Program-made: the position numbers and the translations under genes
Part shown: positions 18,849 through 27,978 of the stretch, piece by piece
How positions within the stretch are numbered: the first letter of the stretch is position 1
Layout: each line of letters begins with the position of its first letter
Assembly: GCF_040546585.1 (NCBI RefSeq)
Contig: NZ_JBEPOC010000001.1
Coordinates: 496,001-560,000 of the forward strand
Reading direction: 5' to 3'
Length of the DNA: 64,000 nucleotides
From: Marmoricola sp. OAE513
Lineage (GTDB): Bacteria; Actinomycetota; Actinomycetes; Propionibacteriales; Nocardioidaceae
Notes under the pieces: model-generated
Databases searched by the model: none
The model's input: only the letters and a program-made list of their open reading frames with translations
Told to the model about the DNA's origin: nothing

Positions 18849-19370
18849 CTAGAACAGAGAGTCCTGCTCGACGTCGAGGAGGATCTGCTTCCGCTCCAGG
18901 CCACCGGCGTACCCGGTCAGCGAACCGTTCGCCCCGATCACCCGGTGGCACGGGATCACGATCGGGATCGGATTCTTGCCGTTGGCCAGACCGACCGCAC
19001 GGGACGCGGCGTTGGTGTGGCCGAGCCGGTGGGCGATCTCGCCGTACGAGGCGGTCTCGCCGTACGGGATCGCGACGAGCTGCTCCCAGACCTTCGTCTG
19101 GAACTCGCTCCCCCGTGGCGCCAGCGGCAGGTCGAAGACCCGCAGCTCACGCGCGAAGTACGCCTCGAGCTGCTCGACCGCTCGCCGCAGCAGCGGGTCG
19201 TCGTCGGTGCGCTCACCGATCGGGCGGCCGTCCGCGAACCCGCGGAACGGGCTGAACTCGATCGCCACGACGGCGGCCTTGTCCGCGATGACGCGCAGGT
19301 CCCCGATCGGGGAGGTCATCACGGTCCACATGGTCGTCACTGCCTTTTCGTGTGCGGTGCTGGTGGTCAC
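18849..19370 (-). CDS. ogt: Methylated-DNA--protein-cysteine methyltransferase Ogt
   Basis: A suicide repair protein that removes methyl from O6-methylguanine onto its own cysteine. The 173-residue protein has the active-site motif IPCHRVIG and the DNA-binding GSEFQTKVWEQLVAIPYGETASYGE region (given in part). The GTG at 19370 follows the stop of the Ada/AlkA gene by one base and has AAGGAG upstream, so it starts earlier than the internal ATG at MWTVMTS. Co-transcribed with the Ada-AlkA fusion, giving a complete alkylation-repair unit. Confidence 0.94.
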   Translation of the reverse strand: MTTSTAHEKAVTTMWTVMTSPIGDLRVIADKAAVVAIEFSPFRGFADGRPIGERTDDDPLLRRAVEQLEAYFARELRVFDLPLAPRGSEFQTKVWEQLVAIPYGETASYGEIAHRLGHTNAASRAVGLANGKNPIPIVIPCHRVIGANGSLTGYAGGLERKQILLDVEQDSLF

Positions 19371-19371
19371 C

Positions 19372-20844
19372 TTATGACTCCTTCGTTCGCTGGTCGGACA
19401 GGACCGACCACAGGTGGACGAGTGCGTAGGACCGCCACGGTCGCCAGTCCTCGCTGCGCGCGGCGACGTCGTCGATCCCGAGGTGCGCCGCCGCGTGCCG
19501 GACACCGAGGTCGGTGGGGAGGAAGACGTCGGGGTCACCGAGCGCCCGCAGGGCGATGTAGTCCGCCGTCCACGGCCCGACGCCGGCGAGCCCGAGCAGG
19601 GCTGCGCGGGTCTCGGCACGGTCGGCACTGCGGTCGAGGGTGATGTCGCCCGAGGCCAGAGCCGTGCAGACCGAGGCCAGCGCACGTCCTCGGGCTCGCG
19701 GCATCGCGACCTCGGTCGGGTCGAGCTCGGCGAGCACGTCGGCCGAGGGGAACAGGTGCGTGACCTGGTGGCCACCGTCGAGGTCGAGCTCGTGACCGTG
19801 GGAGGCGACCAGCCGGGACGCCAGGGTGCGCGCACCGACGACACTGACCTGTTGACCGAGGACCGCTCGTACGGCGACCTCGGCGCCGTCGACGTGACCC
19901 GGCACCCGCAACCCCGGGCGGCGGCGTACGACGGGGGCCAGCAGCGTGTCGGCCGCGAGCTGGTCGTCCACCGCGACCGGGTCGGCGTCGGCGTCGAGCA
20001 GGCGCCGGGTGCGCTCGAGCGCGGGCGCGAGATCCCGTGCGTCAGCCAGGGTCAGCTGGCAGGGAACCTGTCCCGCTGGCCGATCCAGGAGCTCGACGCG
20101 GACGACGCCGGGGCCGTGCGGGAGGGCCAGCGAGCGTTCGTACCACCCGGGGCCGACCGCCTCGATGCCCGGGACCGCACGCAGGGCGAGGAAGGCGTGC
20201 AGGCCGGCACCGTGGAACGGCTCTCGCACACCGATGCGCGTCGACAGCGTCCCGGACGTGCTGGTGCTCCCGCGGCGTCCGCGCAGCTCGGTCGGGGTCG
20301 CGGCGTACACCTCGCGGATGGTGTCGTTGAACTGGCGGATGCTCGCGAAGCCCGACGCGAAGGCCACGTCGGCGAACGAGAGCGCCGTGGTCTCGATCAG
20401 CACCCGCGCGGTCTGGGAGCGGCGGGCGCGGGCCAGCGCCAGCGGTCCGGCTCCGTACGCGCCGGTGACCACCCGGTTGAGCTGACGGGTGGAGTAGCCG
20501 AGTCGACCGGCCAGCCCGTCCACGCCTTCCCGCTCGACCGTTCCGTCCGCGATCAGCCGCATCGCACGACCCGCCACGTCCGCGGCCACGTTCCACTCCG
20601 GCGAGCCCGGCGTGGCGTCGGGCAGGCAGCGCTTGCACGCCCGGTAGCCGGCGAGCTGAGCCGCCGCCGCGCTCGGGTGGAAGGTGACGTTCGCGAGCCG
20701 GGGCGTGATCGCCGGGCAGCTCGGGCGGCAGTAGATCCCGGTGGTGCGCACCGCGGTGTAGAAGATCCCGTCGAAACGCCGGTCCTTGCTCTTCACCGCG
20801 CGGTAGCAGGCTTCGCTGTCGGTGTGCATTCCGGTCGAGGACAT
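19372..20844 (-). CDS. Ada-type regulator fused to AlkA 3-methyladenine DNA glycosylase
   Basis: About 490 residues. Residues 5-80 form the Ada zinc domain with four cysteines (YCRPSCP and RACKRC) that accept methyl from DNA phosphotriesters. An AraC helix-turn-helix follows at about 85-190 (ALSFADVAFASGFASIRQFN). The C-terminal half is AlkA with a helix-hairpin-helix and catalytic Asp (LAGVGPWTADYIALRALGDPDVF). This AlkA-type fusion makes the sensor also the repair enzyme. Possible starts are 20868, 20844 and 20829; none has a clear ribosome site, and 20844 is chosen. Downstream is ogt. Confidence 0.9.
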   Translation of the reverse strand: MSSTGMHTDSEACYRAVKSKDRRFDGIFYTAVRTTGIYCRPSCPAITPRLANVTFHPSAAAAQLAGYRACKRCLPDATPGSPEWNVAADVAGRAMRLIADGTVEREGVDGLAGRLGYSTRQLNRVVTGAYGAGPLALARARRSQTARVLIETTALSFADVAFASGFASIRQFNDTIREVYAATPTELRGRRGSTSTSGTLSTRIGVREPFHGAGLHAFLALRAVPGIEAVGPGWYERSLALPHGPGVVRVELLDRPAGQVPCQLTLADARDLAPALERTRRLLDADADPVAVDDQLAADTLLAPVVRRRPGLRVPGHVDGAEVAVRAVLGQQVSVVGARTLASRLVASHGHELDLDGGHQVTHLFPSADVLAELDPTEVAMPRARGRALASVCTALASGDITLDRSADRAETRAALLGLAGVGPWTADYIALRALGDPDVFLPTDLGVRHAAAHLGIDDVAARSEDWRPWRSYALVHLWSVLSDQRTKES

Positions 20845-21015
20845 GACCCGAAGTCTGCCCGCCGTCACCGACGACTTCTAGCGGAAATCAGCCATCACCG
20901 TGCCCGGTGGCCCGCGGGCACTGCGGAGCCGCGTGCCCGCGTGCGAAATCGCGTCGCCCCGGTGACTTCTGTAGACTGATCAAGTACACAATCCGACCCT
21001 GTGGAGTCCCAGCAC

Positions 21016-21432
21016 ATGAGCCAGACGATCGGTTACGCCCCCGGCGCGTTCGACTTGTTCCATGTCGGACACCTCAACGCGCTGAGGTTCGCGCGCGAGC
21101 ACTGCGACGTGCTGATCGCCGGCGTCGTCAGCGACGAGGTGTGCCGGGCCACCAAGGGCGTCGACCCGTTCGTCCCCGAGAACGAGCGCGCCGAGATCGT
21201 CGCGGCTCTCCGGATCGTCGACCGCGTCCACATCGAGACCACCACCAGCAAGCTCGACGCCTGGAAGGAGCTCGGGTTCAACCTGATCTTCAAGGGCGAC
21301 GACTGGCGTGGCACCCCCAAGGGCATCAAGCTGGAAGCCGACTTCGAGCCGCACGGCGTCGAGGTCTGCTACTTCCCGTACACGATGCACACCTCGAGCA
21401 CCCAGCTCCGGCGCGCGGTGTCACGGTATTGA
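21016..21432 (+). CDS. TagD-like cytidylyltransferase (glycerol-3-phosphate type)
   Basis: A 138-residue nucleotidyltransferase with GAFDLFHVGHLNALRFA, the HxGH motif at residues 16-19, and a C-terminal SST motif in place of the usual ISTT. TagD enzymes make CDP-glycerol for wall teichoic acid; relatives make CDP-ethanolamine or similar donors. It sits directly before the LicD-type protein, whose TTG start overlaps its stop (TTGA). The likely job is to supply a CDP-activated polyol phosphate to that transferase. The exact substrate is unknown. Confidence 0.85.
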   Translation: MSQTIGYAPGAFDLFHVGHLNALRFAREHCDVLIAGVVSDEVCRATKGVDPFVPENERAEIVAALRIVDRVHIETTTSKLDAWKELGFNLIFKGDDWRGTPKGIKLEADFEPHGVEVCYFPYTMHTSSTQLRRAVSRY

Positions 21433-23264
21433 CCGTCGATCTCAGCGGCGTCGCAGTCAGCACCTCTGTCTCCGGCCCGGTCATCGTCGAGTTCGACGGG
21501 CAGTACGTCTGGTCCTTCGTCCCCTCCCGTGACGGCACCCGCAGCCTGACCGGTATCCACACCCCGTGGCCTCCGGTCCTGCACCCCTTCCTCAAGGGCA
21601 GCACCCAGGTGGTGCTGCGCTCCCCGGAGGACGAGACCTACTTCGACGAAGAGGTTCGCTTCTCCGACGACGACACCCGCGTCGCGGTCACCGACAAGCG
21701 CGGCAACCCGGTCTCGGTCGACAAGGTCGGCCACCTGCAGCGGATCTTCGACGAGTCCTCCGGCGGCATCAAGGACGAGATCCTGACCGGCACCCAGCGG
21801 GCGCTCGCGGACCTCAAGGAGTACGGCGGGGTCGAGGCCTACCTGAACTACGGCGCCCTGCTCGGCGCCGTGCGCGACGGCAAGATGATCGGCCACGACT
21901 CCGACACCGACCTCTGCTACATCAGCGCCTACACGGTCCCGGTCGACATCATCCGTGAGTCCTACCGCGTGGAGCGCGCGATGAAGGCCCGCGGCTGGAA
22001 CCTGCTGCGGATGTCCGGCGGCGACATCAAGCTGCTGCTCCCGCTCAGCGACGGGCGTGACTGCCACATCGACGTCTTCGGCGCCTTCCACATCAACGGC
22101 GTCTTCTACCAGTTCGGCAACCGCAGCGGGCAGCTCGCCCGGGAGTCGATCCTGCCGCTGGGCACGATCGACCTGGAGGGCTACGAGTTCCCGGTCCCGC
22201 GGGATCCGGAGGCGATGATGGCCTTCCTCTACGGCCCGAATTGGCGTACCCCCGACCCGTCCTTCCGGTACGCCGACCCCGCCCCCGGCGTACGGCGCCT
22301 GAACGGCTGGTTCCGCGGTTTCCGCACCGAGATGGGCCTCTGGACCGAGCTGTACCGCAGCCCGGCGACCGAGCGGATCCCGGAGGGCGGCTCCCCGTTC
22401 GCAGCCTGGGTCAACGAGCGCATCGAGCCGGGCTCCCCGATCGCCGACATCGGGTGCGGCACGGGCAGCGACGCGATCTGGTTCAACCAGCAGGGCCACC
22501 CCGTCCGCGCGTTCGACTTCTCCCGGATCGCGGTCCGGATCGCCAAGCGTCGCCTGACCAAGGAGACCGGCTCGGCGGACGTCCGCAAGCTGATCCTCAA
22601 CGAGCTGCGCACCGTGCTGGTCGCCGGCGCCGAGTTCGCCAACGAGGAGGTGCCGTACCACCTCTACGCGCGGCACCTGATCGGCTGCCTGGACGAGAAC
22701 GCCCGGGACTACTTCGTCCGCCTGGCCGACGTGTCCCTGCGCCGGGGCACCTCGCTGTTCGTCGAGTTCGCCGCGCACGACCCGTCCCTGCCCGAGGAGC
22801 AGCACCACCTGGTCCGCCGGTTCGGGGTCCAGTGGTTCAAGGAGGAACTCGAGGCCCGCGGTCTCGTGGTCGTCGAGGAGGAACAGGGGCCGGGTACCGA
22901 CATGTTCGGCGAGCCCGACCCGCTGATCACCCGGATGCAGATCCGGCACCGGACCACGGCTGAGATCGAAGCCAGCCCGAACCCGCCGCGCCCGCAAGAC
23001 AAGGAAGCAGACATGACCCAGACTCCCCCGCCGCCGGCCCGAGGTGGCCTCCGCTCGTTCGTCAAGCGCATCCTCGGGCGCGGCCACCTCGAATCGGTCA
23101 GCCAGCGCGTCGAGGTCCTCGAGCAGGAGGTCCAGGAGAACCGCGAGCTGCACCGCCGGATCGCCGAGCTGACCGACGTCGTCACCGAGCTCCTGCTGCC
23201 CCTCGAGCAGGCCGACCGCGAGCGCATCGCCAAGCGCCTCGAGGGCTACCGCGAGTCCATCTGA
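21429..23264 (+). CDS. LicD-type phosphotransferase/SAM-methyltransferase/coiled-coil protein, copy 2
   Basis: A 611-residue multidomain protein. Residues 1-105 are a beta-rich-looking domain with QYVWSF. Residues 110-310 are the LicD/fukutin-type domain: YGALLGAVRDGKMIGHDSDTD (in part), CHIDVFGAFH, and AFLYGPNWRTPDP. Residues 335-510 are a class I methyltransferase (motif I IADIGCGTGSD). The last 83 are a coiled coil starting MTQTPPPP. LicD proteins move phospho-alcohol groups from CDP donors onto glycans. The start is TTG 21429, coupled to the cytidylyltransferase. An internal ATG at 23013 has AAGGAAG at 23001-23007, so the coiled coil may also be made alone. Confidence 0.85.
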   Translation: MTVDLSGVAVSTSVSGPVIVEFDGQYVWSFVPSRDGTRSLTGIHTPWPPVLHPFLKGSTQVVLRSPEDETYFDEEVRFSDDDTRVAVTDKRGNPVSVDKVGHLQRIFDESSGGIKDEILTGTQRALADLKEYGGVEAYLNYGALLGAVRDGKMIGHDSDTDLCYISAYTVPVDIIRESYRVERAMKARGWNLLRMSGGDIKLLLPLSDGRDCHIDVFGAFHINGVFYQFGNRSGQLARESILPLGTIDLEGYEFPVPRDPEAMMAFLYGPNWRTPDPSFRYADPAPGVRRLNGWFRGFRTEMGLWTELYRSPATERIPEGGSPFAAWVNERIEPGSPIADIGCGTGSDAIWFNQQGHPVRAFDFSRIAVRIAKRRLTKETGSADVRKLILNELRTVLVAGAEFANEEVPYHLYARHLIGCLDENARDYFVRLADVSLRRGTSLFVEFAAHDPSLPEEQHHLVRRFGVQWFKEELEARGLVVVEEEQGPGTDMFGEPDPLITRMQIRHRTTAEIEASPNPPRPQDKEADMTQTPPPPARGGLRSFVKRILGRGHLESVSQRVEVLEQEVQENRELHRRIAELTDVVTELLLPLEQADRERIAKRLEGYRESI

Positions 23265-23294
23265 GGCAGCGGGCCTGCAGAGCCCTGGAACGAC

Positions 23295-23324
23295 AGAAAC
23301 CCGAGTCCTGAGACTCGGGTTTCT
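23295..23324. terminator. Bidirectional terminator after LicD copy 2
   Basis: A perfect 13-base stem (23295-23307 with 23312-23324, core AAACCCGAGTC) and a CTGA loop. It lies 30 bases past the LicD stop and 8 bases before the 3' end of the tRNA-Glu gene on the other strand. The arms start with A-rich and end with T-rich tracts, fitting both directions. Confidence 0.85.
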
Positions 23325-23332
23325 GGCTTCTG

Positions 23333-23405
23333 TACTCCCGAAGGGATTCGAACCCTCGTTACCCACGTGAGAGGCGGGCGTCCTAGGCCACTAGACGACG
23401 GGAGC
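23333..23405 (-). tRNA. tRNA-Glu (anticodon CTC)
   Basis: A 73-nt cloverleaf read on the minus strand. The acceptor GCTCCCG pairs with CGGGAGT plus discriminator A; the anticodon stem CCCGC/GTGGG has one G-U pair and a loop CTCTCAC; the T arm contains GGTTCGAATCC. CCA is not encoded. It decodes GAG. Confidence 0.95.
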
Positions 23406-23470
23406 CTGAGCAGGCGAGACTTTATCGGCTCGGCGCACCTGGCACCAAATCGACGAGACCTCGTCACTCG

Positions 23471-23542
23471 CTGGGATACAAGGACTCGAACCTTGACTAA
23501 CTGGACCAGAACCAGTCGTGCTGCCAATTACACCATATCCCA
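23471..23542 (-). tRNA. tRNA-Gln (anticodon CTG)
   Basis: A 72-nt cloverleaf on the minus strand. Acceptor TGGGATA/TATCCCA with discriminator G, anticodon stem ACTGG/CCAGT around loop TTCTGGT, and T loop TTCGAGT. The U1-A72 pair and G73 are typical of glutamine tRNAs. CCA is not encoded. It lies 65 bases upstream of tRNA-Glu and is probably co-transcribed with it. Confidence 0.95.
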
Positions 23543-23586
23543 CTATTTCGGGCCGACTGCCGGGGCAACCGGACCGAAGGGGAACT

Positions 23587-24522
23587 TTACACGGACGCTT
23601 GCGCGGGCAGCAAAACGGGTCGGTCCGTGACGGGTGTGATCCGCATCCTGTGGGCCAACCACACGACGAGCAGCAGGTAGGACCCGTTCTGCACCAGGCT
23701 CAGCGGCAGGTTCGCCCAGGACGTCTCCTCGACGTTGAGCGTCTCGGTGATGTCGCCGAGCCCGAGCGCCAGACCGAACGCGAACAGGTTGTTCCAGACG
23801 TGCAGCGCGATGCCGGCCTCGAGGCCTCCGGTCCGGACGACGACGTACCCGGCCATCAGGCCGAAGGAGAGCCGGTCGAGGAACAGCGGCGCGTTCTGGA
23901 CCCCGTGAGCCAGGGCGAACAGCAACGAGGTGAGCAGGACGGCGACCCAGGGTCGGCGCGTCAGCGCACCGAACGCCTGCATCAGGTAGCCCCGGAAGAG
24001 GAACTCCTCCCCCATCGCCTGGAACGGCGTCGTCAGCAGGACGACCAGGCCCATCGCCAGGAGCGTCCCGGTGGCCTTGTTCGCCGAGCCGGAGAGGCTG
24101 TTCTGGTCACCGCCTAGGATCGCGCCGAGGGTGAGCTGGAGGGCGACGGCGACCAGGGCCAGACCGGCGCAGGCCCAGAAGAAACGCCAGCGGATCCCCG
24201 GTTTCACCGACATCAGGAACTTGCCGGAGACGCCGTGCACCAGTCGGACGATCGCCCAGGTCGCCGGCACCAGGAAGGCCAGCAACAGGTTCAGGTAGAG
24301 CAGTCCCTGCCAGGTGACCGGGTCGAGGTCGAGCGCCTCGTTGAACGCCGGCGCGAACGCCCCGTCGTGGTCGACGGCGATCGCGACCGCGAGCACCGCC
24401 TGGCCGATGAGCGGGGCGAACAGCGCGAAGGTCAGCACCGCGAGGACGATGCCGGTCGCCGGTTGCAACCACCGGTACGCCGCAGTGCGCAGCACCAGCG
24501 GGTAGCTGCGTGGCTCCTCCAC
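23587..24522 (-). CDS. CPBP-family intramembrane metalloprotease (CAAX-like)
   Basis: A 311-residue polytopic membrane protein with about eight hydrophobic segments. The CPBP motifs are EEFLFRGYLMQAF (glutamates and arginine) and later histidines in LFALAHGVQN and GIALHVWNN, matching type II CAAX prenyl protease and bacteriocin-immunity relatives. GTG start at 24522, two bases after the gltX stop, so it is the last gene of a FAH-gltX-CPBP run. Substrate unknown. Confidence 0.88.
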   Translation of the reverse strand: MEEPRSYPLVLRTAAYRWLQPATGIVLAVLTFALFAPLIGQAVLAVAIAVDHDGAFAPAFNEALDLDPVTWQGLLYLNLLLAFLVPATWAIVRLVHGVSGKFLMSVKPGIRWRFFWACAGLALVAVALQLTLGAILGGDQNSLSGSANKATGTLLAMGLVVLLTTPFQAMGEEFLFRGYLMQAFGALTRRPWVAVLLTSLLFALAHGVQNAPLFLDRLSFGLMAGYVVVRTGGLEAGIALHVWNNLFAFGLALGLGDITETLNVEETSWANLPLSLVQNGSYLLLVVWLAHRMRITPVTDRPVLLPAQASV

Positions 24523-24524
24523 GG

Positions 24525-26108
24525 TCAGGCCGGGACGGTGTCGAGGCGTCGCAGCGACTCCTCGCGCCCGAGCAGCTCGAGCGACTCGAACAGCGGCGGC
24601 GAGATCCGGCGACCGGTGATCGCGACCCGGACCGGTCCGAACGCGTTCTTCGGCTTGATGCCGAGCTCCTCGACCAGCTTGGCGCGCAGAGCCGCCTCGA
24701 TCGCCTCGGTGCTCCACGTGCTGAGCGCGGCGAGAGCGTCACGGGACGCGGAGACGACCTCGCGACCGGCGTCGTCGAGCAGCGCGGCGACGTCGGCCTG
24801 GTCGTAGGTGACCTCGCTCGCGAACAGGAAGCCGAGCATGTCCGGCGCCTCGGTGAGCTTGTTGATCCGCTCGGCGACCAGCGGCATCGCCTGCTCGAGA
24901 AGCCTGGTCTCCGACTCGGTGATGGGGTCGCTGATGACACCGGCCGCGTGCAGGAACGGCAGCACGCGGTGGGTGATCTCCTCGAGCGGGAGGAGGCGCA
25001 GGTGCGCGGCGTTGATCGCCTCGGCCTTCTTCAGGTCGAACCGGGCAGGGTTCGCGTTCACGTCGGCGATGTCGAACTTCTCGATCATCTCCTCGACCCC
25101 GAACACGTCACGGTCTGCGGCCACCGACCAGCCGAGCAGGGCCAGGTAGTTGAGCAGGCCCTCGGGCAGGAAGCCGTCCTCGCGGTAGCCCAGCAGGCTG
25201 GCGCCCGGGTCGCGCTTGGAGAGCTTCTTGTTGCCCTCGCCCATGACGTACGGGAGATGGCCGAACTGCGGCGTCGTGCCGTTGCCGATGCCGACCGCGG
25301 CCAGCGCGTCGTACAGGGCGAGCTGGCGCGGGGTCGAGGACAGCAGGTCCTCGCCGCGCAGCACGTGGGTGATCTCCATCAGGGCGTCGTCCACCGGGTT
25401 CACCAGCGTGTAGAGCGGGTCGCCGTTGGGTCGCGCGAGGGCGTAGTCCGGGACGTGCTTGGTGTCGAAGGAGACCTCCTTGCGCACCAGGTCGTCCCAG
25501 CTGATCCTTCCCTCCGGCATCCGGAAGCGAACCACGGCCGGTCGGCCGGCGAACGCAGCGAGCTGCTCGTCGGTCAGCTCCCGGCAGTGCCCGTCGTACC
25601 CCAGCACCTGGGACTTCAGGACACCGACGGCGGCGTCGACCGCGGCCTTGAGGTCGGGGTTCTCCGGGTCCGCGGCGGCGGCCGCCTTCGCGGTGGTGAT
25701 CGCGGCCTTGGCCAGGTCCTTGACGGCCTCGTGGCGCGCCTCGACCTCGTCGTTGGTGCAGTAGCAGTCGTAGGTGTAGCCGCCCTCGCGCAGGCGGTTC
25801 AGCGCGTCGACGTACAGGTCGGTCCGCTCGGACTGCTTGTACGGACCGAAGTCGCCGCCGACCTCGGGGCCCTCGTCCCAGTCCAGGCCGAGCCAGCGGA
25901 ACACCTCGATGATCGCGGTCAGCGACTCCTCGGTGCTCCGCTCCTTGTCGGTGTCCTCGACGCGGAACACGAAGGTCCCGCCGTGATGCCGGGCGAACGC
26001 CCAGTTGAACAGTGCGGTGCGTGCCAGGCCGACGTGCGGGGAGCCGGTCGGGCTCGGGGCCATCCGGACTCTCACACCGTTGGTTGAGCTTGTCGAAACC
26101 TCAGTCAC
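24525..26108 (-). CDS. gltX: Glutamyl-tRNA synthetase GltX
   Basis: Charges tRNA-Glu (and perhaps tRNA-Gln, for later amidation). Class I signatures: [17 protein letters not shown] (HIGH-like PHVG) and the KLSKRD (KMSKS) loop. The called start, GTG 26108, gives a 527-residue protein whose first ten residues are translated from the dispersed repeat at 26079-26100. The family usually begins near [11 protein letters not shown], so a start at GTG 26075 is possible. The 26108 start overlaps the upstream FAH stop. The two tRNA genes lie about 1 kb downstream. Confidence 0.94.
   Translation of the reverse strand: MTEVSTSSTNGVRVRMAPSPTGSPHVGLARTALFNWAFARHHGGTFVFRVEDTDKERSTEESLTAIIEVFRWLGLDWDEGPEVGGDFGPYKQSERTDLYVDALNRLREGGYTYDCYCTNDEVEARHEAVKDLAKAAITTAKAAAAADPENPDLKAAVDAAVGVLKSQVLGYDGHCRELTDEQLAAFAGRPAVVRFRMPEGRISWDDLVRKEVSFDTKHVPDYALARPNGDPLYTLVNPVDDALMEITHVLRGEDLLSSTPRQLALYDALAAVGIGNGTTPQFGHLPYVMGEGNKKLSKRDPGASLLGYREDGFLPEGLLNYLALLGWSVAADRDVFGVEEMIEKFDIADVNANPARFDLKKAEAINAAHLRLLPLEEITHRVLPFLHAAGVISDPITESETRLLEQAMPLVAERINKLTEAPDMLGFLFASEVTYDQADVAALLDDAGREVVSASRDALAALSTWSTEAIEAALRAKLVEELGIKPKNAFGPVRVAITGRRISPPLFESLELLGREESLRRLDTVPA
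26079..26100. repeat. Dispersed 22-bp repeat, copy 1 (in gltX start region)
   Basis: Reads GTTGGTTGAGC then TTGTCGAAACC on the plus strand. It differs by one base from the copy at 32477-32498; diverged copies are at 27007-27028 and 52396-52416. Here it overlaps the 5' end of the gltX frame. Confidence 0.8.
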
Positions 26109-26901
26109 GCTGCTTCACCTTGTTGGTCAGGTTGCCGATGCCCTCGACGAAGATCTCGATCTCGTCATCGACCTGGACGGGGCCGACCCCCTCGGGGGTG
26201 CCGGTGAGGATGACGTCGCCGGGCAGGAGCGTCATCACCGAGGAGACGTAAGCGATCAGCTCGGGGACCTTGAAGATCATGTCCGAGGTGCGACCGTCCT
26301 GCTTGAGGTCACCGTTGACGTAGGTCTTGACGGCGAGGTCGGTCGGGTCGATCTCGGTCTCGATCCACGGGCCGAGCGGGCAGAAGGAGTCGAAGCCCTT
26401 GGCCCGGGTGAACTGCCCGTCCTTGCGCTGCAGGTCGCGGGCGGTGACGTCGTTGCCGACCGTGTAGCCCTGGACCACGTCTGCGAACCTCTCGGCGGGG
26501 ATGTCGCGGCACGGACGGCTGATCACGACAGCGAGCTCGCCCTCGTAGTGCACCTCGCTGCTCTGGTGCGGGTAGAAGACCGGGTCGTTCGGACCGATCA
26601 CGCTGGTGTTCGGCTTGATGAACATCAGCGGCTCGTCAGGGACGTCGCCGCCCATCTCCGCCGCGTGCGCCGCGTAGTTGCGGCCGATGCCGATCACCTT
26701 GCTGCGGGGGATCACCGGCGAGAGCAGACGGACCTCGCTGAGCGGGTACTCCTTGTTGGACAGGTGCAGCCCGACGTGCAGCGGGTCGCCGTGCAGCCCG
26801 ACGATGACGCAGTCGTCATCGGGGATGCCGTTCTCGTCGACCTCCCCCGTCACGACGCCGAACAGGGGGTCTTCTCCGGTGGTGAACCTCGCGATGCGCA
26901 C
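26101..26901 (-). CDS. Fumarylacetoacetate hydrolase-family protein
   Basis: A 266-residue member of the FAH superfamily (acylpyruvases, 2-hydroxyhepta-2,4-diene-1,7-dioate isomerases). The metal-site glutamates are in [15 protein letters not shown] and the substrate loop is [26 protein letters not shown] and [10 protein letters not shown] are family blocks. GTG start at 26901 (MRIARFTTG); the longer frame has no homology. Its stop lies within the first codons of gltX. Actual substrate unknown; acylpyruvate hydrolysis is most likely. Confidence 0.88.
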   Translation of the reverse strand: MRIARFTTGEDPLFGVVTGEVDENGIPDDDCVIVGLHGDPLHVGLHLSNKEYPLSEVRLLSPVIPRSKVIGIGRNYAAHAAEMGGDVPDEPLMFIKPNTSVIGPNDPVFYPHQSSEVHYEGELAVVISRPCRDIPAERFADVVQGYTVGNDVTARDLQRKDGQFTRAKGFDSFCPLGPWIETEIDPTDLAVKTYVNGDLKQDGRTSDMIFKVPELIAYVSSVMTLLPGDVILTGTPEGVGPVQVDDEIEIFVEGIGNLTNKVKQRD

Positions 26902-27006
26902 GGGTGCGAGCCTACCGAGCGCCCGTCGAGGCTGCGAGACGAGGCCGAGCGGGTGAGCCCGAGGATCGACGCCGGTGCCTGTCTCGGGCCTTCCCGGGTC
27001 CGCGAC

Positions 27007-27028
27007 GTTGGTCGAGCCGGTCGGAACC
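27007..27028. repeat. Dispersed 22-bp repeat, diverged copy
   Basis: GTTGGTCGAGC followed by CGGTCGGAACC; four differences from the 26079 copy. It lies in the 142-base gap between two divergent genes, just before the GTG start at 27044. Confidence 0.5.
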
Positions 27029-27043
27029 TCGTAACCTCGACCG

Positions 27044-27931
27044 GTGATCCTGGACCCGGCCGAGTGGCGCGCACGAGCCGAGGCGCACGCGGCCCGCGTC
27101 GACGTCTGGGTCCAGCCGCACCTCGCGCGACGCCACCGCGGTGAGGCGCACCCGGTCCACGACTTCCTCTTCACCTACTACTCCCAGCGCCCGGCCGGAC
27201 TGCTTCGCTGGCATCCCGGGTACGGCGTCACCCTGGCGGACGCCCCGGAGTACGACGGCCTCAAGGGGTACGCCGGCAGCACCGTCTCCCCCGACTACCT
27301 GGCCGCACAGCTACCCCTGGTTCGCGGGCTGCACACCCTCCTCAGCGCGACCGCGTCCCGCCCGCCGACGCTCGGCTGCTTCGGGCTGCACGAGTGGGCG
27401 ATGGCCTACCGCAGCGCCCAGTCCGACCCCGCCGAGGGCAGCGAGCTGCGGCACGCGTGGCCGCTGCGCCTGGGGGGCTCCGGCACCGACGAGGTCGTCG
27501 AGGGCCACCGGATCGGCTGCTCCCACTTCGACGCCTACCGGTTCTTCACTCCCCCGGCGCGTCCGCTGAACACCCTTCAACCGGGGCGCGACGACCGGCC
27601 GGCGTTCGAGCAGCCGGGCTGCCTGCACGCCGGCATGGACCTGTACAAGCACGCATTCCGGCTCAGCCCGCTGATCCCTTCGGAGCTCGTCGCCGATGCG
27701 TTCGCGCTGGCGTGGGACATCCGCATCCTCGACATGAGGGCGGCGCCGTACGACTTCACCGGCGTGACTCTCGATCCCACGGGCGAACCTTGGACGCCGG
27801 TTGCGATCGAGACGCCTGAAGGGAAGTCGGAGTACGTCGCCGCTCAGCGCGGGTTCAGCGAGCGAGGTGCGCCGATCCGGACGCGGCTGGTCGAGGAGTG
27901 TGCGCGGCTGCTCCGAGCCTCGACGGCGTGA
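27044..27931 (+). CDS. Protein annotated in relatives as 3-methyladenine DNA glycosylase
   Basis: A 295-residue soluble protein (MILDPAEWRARAEAHAARVD; HPVHDFLFTYYSQRPAGLLR; HIGCSHFDAYRFFTPPARPLN in part). It belongs to a family widespread in actinobacteria that databases often label 3-methyladenine DNA glycosylase, but I see no helix-hairpin-helix or AAG/AlkA signature, so the label should be treated as tentative. GTG start at 27044. Many conserved His, Tyr and Asp residues suggest an enzyme. Confidence 0.6.
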   Translation: MILDPAEWRARAEAHAARVDVWVQPHLARRHRGEAHPVHDFLFTYYSQRPAGLLRWHPGYGVTLADAPEYDGLKGYAGSTVSPDYLAAQLPLVRGLHTLLSATASRPPTLGCFGLHEWAMAYRSAQSDPAEGSELRHAWPLRLGGSGTDEVVEGHRIGCSHFDAYRFFTPPARPLNTLQPGRDDRPAFEQPGCLHAGMDLYKHAFRLSPLIPSELVADAFALAWDIRILDMRAAPYDFTGVTLDPTGEPWTPVAIETPEGKSEYVAAQRGFSERGAPIRTRLVEECARLLRASTA

Positions 27932-27978
27932 CTCCGGTTCCGAAACTTTTTGTCGGTGCTCAGTTCTAGATTGACTGC

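Noticed and set aside
21369-23366. Long 665-codon frame antisense to LicD copy 2
   Set aside because: It is a codon-bias shadow; the plus-strand frame has clear domains and a paralogue.
23333-23542. tRNA genes as attachment sites of an integrated element
   Set aside because: No integrase and no repeated tRNA 3' end were seen on either side.
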